NCBI GenBank assembly: GCA_003154135.1
Contig: PMCN01000151.1
Location: 15,341 to 26,169 of the forward strand
Length of the DNA stretch: 10,829 nucleotides
Reading direction: 5' to 3'
Source of the DNA: Acidimicrobiaceae bacterium
GTDB taxonomy: Bacteria > Actinomycetota > Acidimicrobiia > Acidimicrobiales > Ilumatobacteraceae
Shown: piece by piece, positions 6,953-10,829 of the stretch
How the letters are laid out: every line of letters starts with the position of its first letter
Numbering within the stretch: position 1 is the stretch's first letter
Position numbers and translations under genes: made by a program
Notes under the pieces: generated by a model
Told to the model about the DNA's origin: nothing
Seen by the model: the letters and a program-made list of their open reading frames with translations, nothing else
Database searches by the model: none

Positions 6953-7561
6953 GTGTCGTTGGGTGTGTCGTTGGGTGGCTCGTTGGGTGGCTCGTTGGGT
7001 GGCTCGTTGGGTGGCTCGTTGGGCCGGGTGCGGTGGGTGCTGGCCCGTCACCCGTGGATCTACTGGTCGACGGTCGCCGCGTGCGTGGCGCTGGTGTGGT
7101 CGGGCCTCGCCGACTCGCAGGCGCGCACCGATGCCGCCCGCCGTGCGTGGGGCACCCCCCGGCAGGTGTGGGTGGCCACCGCACCCGCCGCACCGGGCGA
7201 CACCGTGCACGCGACCGCGCGTCAGTACCCGGCGGCGATGGTGCCCAAGGGTGCGCTGGCCCGCGCACCGGATCGGGTCGCCGCGCAACAGATCGCCGAG
7301 GGCGAGGTGCTGGTCGGCAGCGACCTCGCCGACGCACACCTGGGCGCTCAGTGGGTGGTGTTCGCACTCCCCCGCCAGGGCGCGCCGCGGCTGGTCGAGG
7401 GAGCGGGTGTCGCCGTGTTCGCCGACGGTCGGCGGGTGTGCGACGGCACGGTGAGCGCGCTCGGCGCCGAGACCATCGACGTGGCGGTGCCACCGGCGTG
7501 CGCGGGCGACACCAGCGCCCAGGTGAAGGCCGGCACCGTGGTGCTGGCGCGGCTGCCCTGA
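6953..7561 (+). CDS. Membrane-anchored SAF-domain protein with SLGG-repeat N-terminus
   Basis: The 202-residue product begins with six four-residue units (SLGV, SLGG four times, SLGR; residues 2-25). A basic stretch RVRWVLARH comes next, then one membrane helix (IYWSTVAACVALVWSGLA, about 36-53). The rest resembles a SAF domain of the kind in CpaB/RcpC pilus proteins: VWVATAPAAPGDTVHATARQYPAAMVPKGAL, then VAAQQIAEGEVLVGSDL, a beta-rich tail and AGTVVLARLP. The SAF domain should lie outside the membrane. No other pilus genes are near, so a pilus role is not supported. From memory, SAF-like proteins next to FmdB/Ruc genes are common in actinobacteria (Rv0990c beside Rv0991c), so a role alongside the chaperone-like protein is possible. 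The start is set by GGGAGG five bases upstream. The stop is 1 bp from the convergent pirin stop. Confidence 0.83.
   Translation: MSLGVSLGGSLGGSLGGSLGGSLGRVRWVLARHPWIYWSTVAACVALVWSGLADSQARTDAARRAWGTPRQVWVATAPAAPGDTVHATARQYPAAMVPKGALARAPDRVAAQQIAEGEVLVGSDLADAHLGAQWVVFALPRQGAPRLVEGAGVAVFADGRRVCDGTVSALGAETIDVAVPPACAGDTSAQVKAGTVVLARLP
6956..7027 (+). repeat. Six tandem 12-bp repeats at the 5' end of the SAF gene
   Basis: The unit TCGTTGGGTGGC is perfect in the four copies at 6968-7015. It is flanked by a variant first copy (ends in GTG instead of GGC, 6956-6967) and a degenerate last copy (6 to 8 bases conserved, 7016-7027). Each unit encodes SLGG, so copy-number change alters the N-terminus by four residues and keeps the frame. 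The very low divergence between copies suggests recent expansion. Confidence 0.95.
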
Positions 7562-7562
7562 G

Positions 7563-8585
7563 TCAGCCGGCTGCGGCCTCCACGCGCCCATCGGAGTGCC
7601 GAGCGAAGCGGGCCGGGTCGGCGCCGTGCACCGGATCGGGCCGATCCCAGGGCCAGCCACCGAACCCCGTGCGCCGGTAGTCGTCGAAGGCCTGCTCGAT
7701 CTCCTTCTGGGTGTTCATCACGAACGGCCCGTACTGCGCCACGGGCTCGGCGATGGGCCGCCCCTGCAGCACCAGGATCTCCACACCGTCGGCACCGGCC
7801 ACCAGCGGTGCGGGCACGTCGCTCTGCACCACGGCACCCGTGCCGGCCTGCACGGCGTCGCCCGTCACCGTTGCCGAACCCTCGAACACGTACAGCACCC
7901 GCACCGTCGCCGCGTCGGCGGTGCGCGGGAGCTCGATCGCGGCGCCGGGAGCCATCACGACGTGCCAGATCGCCACGTCGGCATGCGGTCGCGATGCCCA
8001 TGAGGCCGGCGGCGGGCTGGGCGGCGTGATGCCGGCATACGCGCCGGCGATCACGGTGACATCGGTGACCGCGCCCGTGGCGTCGACGTGGTGGTGCACC
8101 GGGATGTCGTCGCTCCACAACATCGTGAAGTGCGGCTCGACCATCTTGTCGGCGGCCGGCAGGTTCATCCAGATCTGGAACAGCTCCACCGTGTTGGGGC
8201 CCTCGGGCGAGAGCAGCGGGAACATCTCGCTGTGCACCACGCCTCGGCCGGCGGTCATCCACTGCACGTCGCCGCGGCCGAAGCGGGCAGCAGCGCCCAT
8301 CGAATCGCTGTGGTCGATGAACCCCTTGCGCGCGAACGTGATGGTCTCGAACCCACGGTGCGGGTGCTCGGGGAAGCCGGGCACGGTGCTGCCGTGGTAC
8401 ATGCGCCAGCCGTCGAGCGGCTCGAAGTCGTTGCCGAGCGAGCGACCGGCGAGCGGCCCGTCGGGCCCGAACTCGCCGTTGCCGGCCGGGTAGAAGTCGA
8501 GGTGGTGCACGCAGAACAGGAACGGGTCGGCCGTGGGCCACTGGAACCCCAGCGGCACGGTCTGCAGGACGATCGAGGACGTCAT
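7563..8585 (-). CDS. Pirin family protein (bicupin)
   Basis: Pirins are metal-binding bicupin proteins; bacterial members include quercetin 2,3-dioxygenases, but most have no proven substrate. In this 340-residue protein the N-terminal cupin holds all four metal ligands: His74 and His76 in PEHPHRGFETITF, His118 and Glu120 in GRGVVHSEM. These correspond to human pirin H56, H58, H101 and E103. Other pirin signatures are FLFCVHHLDFYP (22-32), ELFQIWMNLP, and the C-terminal cupin (VRVLYVFEGSATVTGD...VEILVLQGRPIAEPVAQYGPFVMNT) ending in DYRRTGFGGWPW. The protein is somewhat longer than typical bacterial pirins (about 230-310) because of the GGW-terminal extension and a Pro-rich insert near 190. 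The ATG at 8585 is the first start and gives the usual N-terminus. It is monocistronic, lies downstream of a strong hairpin, and meets the SAF gene tail to tail. The reaction is unknown. Confidence 0.93.
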   Translation of the reverse strand: MTSSIVLQTVPLGFQWPTADPFLFCVHHLDFYPAGNGEFGPDGPLAGRSLGNDFEPLDGWRMYHGSTVPGFPEHPHRGFETITFARKGFIDHSDSMGAAARFGRGDVQWMTAGRGVVHSEMFPLLSPEGPNTVELFQIWMNLPAADKMVEPHFTMLWSDDIPVHHHVDATGAVTDVTVIAGAYAGITPPSPPPASWASRPHADVAIWHVVMAPGAAIELPRTADAATVRVLYVFEGSATVTGDAVQAGTGAVVQSDVPAPLVAGADGVEILVLQGRPIAEPVAQYGPFVMNTQKEIEQAFDDYRRTGFGGWPWDRPDPVHGADPARFARHSDGRVEAAAG

Positions 8586-8616
8586 GCGCTCAGCCTATTC
8601 CCGCAAAATTTCATCG

Positions 8617-8668
8617 GCTCGTGTCAGCTCCTGACCACCAAGGCTGGTGGTGGCGCGCTGACACGAGC
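8617..8668 (-). terminator. Large two-part hairpin after uppP, probable terminator
   Basis: A 12-bp perfect outer stem (GCTCGTGTCAGC at 8617-8628 with GCTGACACGAGC at 8657-8668) encloses five mostly unpaired bases on each side. The inner 7-bp stem is ACCACCA (8634-8640) with TGGTGGT (8645-8651), closing an AGGC tetraloop. On the minus strand it lies 18 bp past the uppP stop and is followed, eight bases on, by a short TTTT. This suggests termination of the PHP-uppP unit before pirin. The T-run is weak and displaced, so a protein-binding or RNA-structural role remains possible. Confidence 0.55.
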
Positions 8669-8686
8669 GGTGAAAAGAAGCGAGGG

Positions 8687-9529
8687 TCAGCGGGCGTGGG
8701 TGATGCAGAGGCCGAGCACGAGGACTCCGAAGGCGACGCGGTAGATGACGAAAGGGGTGAACGAATGGCTGCGCACCAGGCGCAGCAGGCCCCAGACCGC
8801 CAACCACCCCGACAACGCCGAGGTGACGATGCCGACCACCATCGGCACCGCGAGGCCGTGCGGGATGCCGTCCTTGGCGAGCTTGAGCATCTTGAAGGCC
8901 ACCGCTCCGGCGATGATGGGGATCGACATCAGGAAGCTCGCACGGGTGGCGGCGTCACGATCGAGCCCGAGCCAGCGAGCGGCGGTGATGGTGATGCCGC
9001 TGCGCGACGTGCCCGGGTTGAGCGCCAGCACCTGCGCGGCGCCGACCTTGATGGCGTCGTCCTTGTTGAAGTCGTCGAGGGTGCGCGTGCCCTTCTGACG
9101 ATCGGCCCACAGCAGCACCAGACCGAACACGATGAGCGAGATGCCGATCATCACCGGCCTGCCGAGCTTGTTGTCGATGGTCTTCTCGAGCAGCGCGCCC
9201 ACGACGGCGCCGGGCAACGCCGACAGCACCAGCAACCAGGCCAGGCGGCCTTCGGGCGTGCCGGGGCGTTCGCGCTTGACCACCATGCGCGCACCATCGC
9301 GCACGTAGACGACCAGTTCCTTCCAGAAGTAGCCGACGACGGCGATCAGCGTGCCGAGGTGCAAGGCGACGTCGAAGGCCTTCTCGACGGAGTTGCCGGC
9401 GGCGTTGTTGGCGAAGTCGTGCCAGTTGAAGAGCCACGGCACGAGCAGCAAGTGGCCGCTCGACGAGATGGGCAGGAACTCGGAGAGACCCTGGACGAGG
9501 CCGAGCACGATGGCATGGAAGATGGGCAC
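8687..9529 (-). CDS. uppP: Undecaprenyl-diphosphate phosphatase UppP (BacA)
   Basis: UppP dephosphorylates undecaprenyl pyrophosphate at the outer face of the membrane, recycling the lipid carrier for peptidoglycan and polysaccharide export; high levels give bacitracin resistance. The 280-residue product has several hydrophobic helices. Both catalytic regions are present: QGLSEFLPISSSGHL (13-27), with Gln13/Glu17 of the (E/Q)xxxE motif, Ser23 and His26, and PGTSRSG (172-178) with Arg176 (E. coli R174). An insert with KGTRTLDDFNKDDA (146-159) precedes the second motif, as in many actinobacterial members. The frame extends up to 9580, but AAAGGA at 9535-9540 sits five bases before the GTG at 9529. 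That start yields the standard N-terminus MPIFHAIVLGLVQG. It begins 11 bp after the PHP-domain gene's stop, so the two should be co-transcribed. Confidence 0.96.
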   Translation of the reverse strand: MPIFHAIVLGLVQGLSEFLPISSSGHLLLVPWLFNWHDFANNAAGNSVEKAFDVALHLGTLIAVVGYFWKELVVYVRDGARMVVKRERPGTPEGRLAWLLVLSALPGAVVGALLEKTIDNKLGRPVMIGISLIVFGLVLLWADRQKGTRTLDDFNKDDAIKVGAAQVLALNPGTSRSGITITAARWLGLDRDAATRASFLMSIPIIAGAVAFKMLKLAKDGIPHGLAVPMVVGIVTSALSGWLAVWGLLRLVRSHSFTPFVIYRVAFGVLVLGLCITHAR

Positions 9530-9534
9530 GGTGG

Positions 9535-9540
9535 TCCTTT
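9535..9540 (-). promoter_or_regulatory. Shine-Dalgarno of uppP
   Basis: On the minus strand AAAGGA is followed by five bases and GTG at 9529. It fixes the uppP start and lies immediately before the TAG stop of the PHP gene, in the 11-bp gap. Confidence 0.7.
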
Positions 9541-10254
9541 CTAGTCGGTCGAGACGCTGGGGAGCACCCGCGGCGACCACGGTCGGTGCAGATCCCAGTG
9601 GTGGCCCACGATTCGGCCGTCACGGAGCTTGGCGAGGAAGTCGGCCGGCCCGTCGAAGTCGGGCATCTCGACGTAGGCCGCGCCGAGCGCGTGCGGCACG
9701 TGCGCGTCGCTGCCCGCTCCGGCCGCGAGATCGAACTCGGCGGCGAAGCCTGCGGCCCGCTCGTTGAGGCTGCGCAGGCTCGTCTTCGCGTTGAGCACCT
9801 CCACCGCGTCGAGCAACCCGGCCTGGGCCAGTTCGTACAACGCGGGTTCCGCCATGTTGCGCCGCATGGGATCGAACGGGTGGGGCACGTACACCACGCC
9901 ACCCTGGTCGCGGATGGCCCGGGCCGCCTCGGCGGGCGGCGCACCGACGGGGATGCGCTCGGTGAGGAAGAGGCCGATGATCTCGCCGGCGTGGGTGCGC
10001 AGCTCCTCTCCCACCACCACGCGACACGGCAACCGGTCGGCCAGTTCGGTGGCGCCGCGGATGGCGTTGTGGTCGGTGATGCAGAGCACGTCGATGCCGC
10101 TCTCGACCACCGACTCGCACACCTCGTCGGGTGTGGTGGTGCTGTCACCGCTCCACATCGTGTGGCTGTGCAGGTCGACACGCACCCAGCCGGCGGGCAG
10201 CGGCTGGGCGAGATGCGGGTGACGGTCGATCGCGACCTGCTGCGGGGCGGGCAC
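9541..10254 (-). CDS. PHP-domain metal-dependent phosphoesterase
   Basis: PHP-domain proteins are metal-dependent hydrolases related to the polymerase/histidinol-phosphatase family; stand-alone members act on nucleotide or sugar phosphates. The 237-residue product carries the metal motifs in order: DLHSHTMWSGDS (His29, His31), ITDHN (Asp61, His62), VVVGEEL (Glu84), YVPHPFDP (His125) and GSDAH (Asp183, His185). The domain is complete and no extra domain follows. The GTG at 10254 is the earliest start; an in-frame TGA lies two codons upstream. The first 20 residues (MPAPQQVAIDRHPHLAQPLP) are unlike the domain, so an internal start such as the GTG of VRVDLHSH is possible. No Shine-Dalgarno is visible. 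It is the first gene of a pair with uppP, which might suggest a phosphatase linked to lipid-carrier or envelope metabolism, but the substrate is unknown. Confidence 0.9.
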   Translation of the reverse strand: MPAPQQVAIDRHPHLAQPLPAGWVRVDLHSHTMWSGDSTTTPDEVCESVVESGIDVLCITDHNAIRGATELADRLPCRVVVGEELRTHAGEIIGLFLTERIPVGAPPAEAARAIRDQGGVVYVPHPFDPMRRNMAEPALYELAQAGLLDAVEVLNAKTSLRSLNERAAGFAAEFDLAAGAGSDAHVPHALGAAYVEMPDFDGPADFLAKLRDGRIVGHHWDLHRPWSPRVLPSVSTD

Positions 10255-10264
10255 GGCTCAGCAC

Positions 10265-10278
10265 CGTACCGCCGTACG
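10265..10278. promoter_or_regulatory. Short inverted repeat in the divergent PHP/reductase spacer
   Basis: CGTAC and GTACG flank four bases (CGCC) within the 60-bp region between divergent genes. The position suits a shared operator, but five-base arms are expected often by chance. Confidence 0.22.
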
Positions 10279-10314
10279 CTGGCCGACGTGCGGTGGAGGG
10301 GTCGATCGAAGGGG

Positions 10315-10829
10315 ATGATGATGGTCACGGGGGCCCGCGGCTTCCTCGGCCAGCACCTCGTGCACGCGTCGGAGGACGACCGCTGGCAGCTGTTCGCGCC
10401 GCCCAGCGGCGCACTCGACATCCGCGACCGCGCCCGCGTGCTCGACGACATCACGACGTGGAAGCCCACGGTGGTGGTGCACCTCGCCTATCGCCGCGAC
10501 GACCCTGCGGTCATCGTCGACGGCAGCCGCCACGTGGCCGAGGCCGCGGCGAAGGCCAAGGCGCGCCTCATCCACCTGTCGACCGACGTGGTGTTCCGCG
10601 GCCGCGGCACCGCCTACACCGAGACCGACGCGACCGATGCCATCAGCGACTACGGACGCTGGAAGGCCGACGCCGAACGCGCCGTCGCCGCCGCCCATCC
10701 CGGGGCCCTGCTGCTGCGCACCTCGCTGCTGTACGGCACCGACCGGCAGGCGCGCATCCAGCGCGACGTCGCCGACTCGCTCGCCGGGCGCAACACCATG
10801 GCGTTCTTCACCGACGAGTACCGCTGCCC
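10315..10829 (+). CDS. RmlD-like NAD(P)-dependent sugar-nucleotide reductase / SDR (5' part)
   Basis: The frame is open from the start cluster to the window edge (171 codons plus two bases), so the C-terminal half is missing. The product starts MMMVTGARGFLGQHL, the Rossmann GxxGxxG motif of extended short-chain dehydrogenases. It continues with LDIRDRARVLDDITTWKPTVVVHLAYR, LIHLSTDVVFRGRGTAYTETD (catalytic Ser/Thr segment) and the YxxxK motif in YGRWKADAERAV. LLRTSLLYG and FFTDEYRCP follow, the last resembling the RmlD substrate-binding segment. This pattern is typical of RmlD-like (dTDP-4-dehydrorhamnose reductase superfamily) proteins, though the exact substrate cannot be read. Three consecutive ATGs (10315, 10318, 10321) share the frame. 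AAGGGG at 10309-10314 is best spaced for 10321, while 10315 gives a fuller first strand; a GTG at 10288 is also in frame. It diverges from the PHP gene. Confidence 0.88.
   Translation, partial: MMMVTGARGFLGQHLVHASEDDRWQLFAPPSGALDIRDRARVLDDITTWKPTVVVHLAYRRDDPAVIVDGSRHVAEAAAKAKARLIHLSTDVVFRGRGTAYTETDATDAISDYGRWKADAERAVAAAHPGALLLRTSLLYGTDRQARIQRDVADSLAGRNTMAFFTDEYRC

Noticed and set aside
6427..7680. Plus-strand frame with WLVG repeats and long Arg/Pro-rich stretches spanning the ruc and SAF genes
   Set aside because: It is another frame of the same 12-bp repeats; it crosses two recognisable genes and has no domain. The SLGG frame has a Shine-Dalgarno, a membrane helix and a SAF-like domain.
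9530..9580. GTG at 9580 as uppP start
   Set aside because: It would overlap the PHP gene and add 17 residues absent from UppP; AAAGGA at 9535-9540 fits the GTG at 9529.
8955..10469. Minus-strand 504-codon frame over the PHP and uppP genes
   Set aside because: Product is Arg/Ser/Pro-rich without motifs; the other minus-strand frames carry complete PHP and UppP signatures.

Overview
The window is a densely packed, very GC-rich stretch of bacterial chromosome. Gene content (MoeA/MoaA, GalU, an FmdB/Ruc-type serine-tailed protein with a SAF-domain neighbour, UppP, pirin) and frequent GTG starts point to an actinobacterium. A deep-branching class such as Acidimicrobiia is my best guess, but this is inference. 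I see no mobile element, CRISPR array, tRNA or rRNA, and no stretch over about 100 bp lacks a gene.

Layout. At the left edge a secreted protein of unknown function (minus, running off the window) diverges from an acyltransferase-3 family membrane protein (plus). The acyltransferase meets moaA tail to tail with a 47-bp overlap. moeA and moaA form a tight minus-strand molybdenum-cofactor pair. moeA diverges from a putative glycolipid-binding-domain gene across a perfect 18-bp palindrome centred exactly between two candidate start codons. That gene overlaps tail to tail with an AlkD-type DNA glycosylase gene, which sits 3 bp behind galU on the minus strand.

The most interesting part is the 97-bp spacer between galU and the next plus-strand gene. 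It carries a CIRCE element, the HrcA heat-shock operator (TTAGCACTC-N9-GACTGCTAA, one mismatch to consensus). The CIRCE lies directly in front of a gene for an FmdB-family protein resembling the mycobacterial redox-regulated chaperone Ruc (Rv0991c). This homologue has the family's conserved flanks and a Ser-rich tail but no cysteine at all, so the zinc-ribbon/redox switch is gone. A membrane-anchored SAF-domain protein follows, with an N-terminus built from six 12-bp repeats (SLGG units). From memory, the ruc/SAF-like pair near galU and moeA resembles the Rv0990c-Rv0991c / galU / moeA1 neighbourhood of Mycobacterium tuberculosis.

The right part holds a pirin gene (minus), a 52-nt two-part hairpin likely to terminate the upstream operon, and a PHP-domain phosphoesterase-uppP pair (minus). 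The last is the 5' part of an RmlD-like sugar-nucleotide/SDR reductase (plus), cut by the window edge.

Together the genes cover cofactor synthesis, envelope precursor metabolism (GalU, UppP, RmlD-like, acyltransferase), DNA repair and a heat-shock-controlled protein-quality module. Only the adjacent pairs (moeA-moaA, galU-alkD, PHP-uppP, ruc-SAF) look like transcriptional units.
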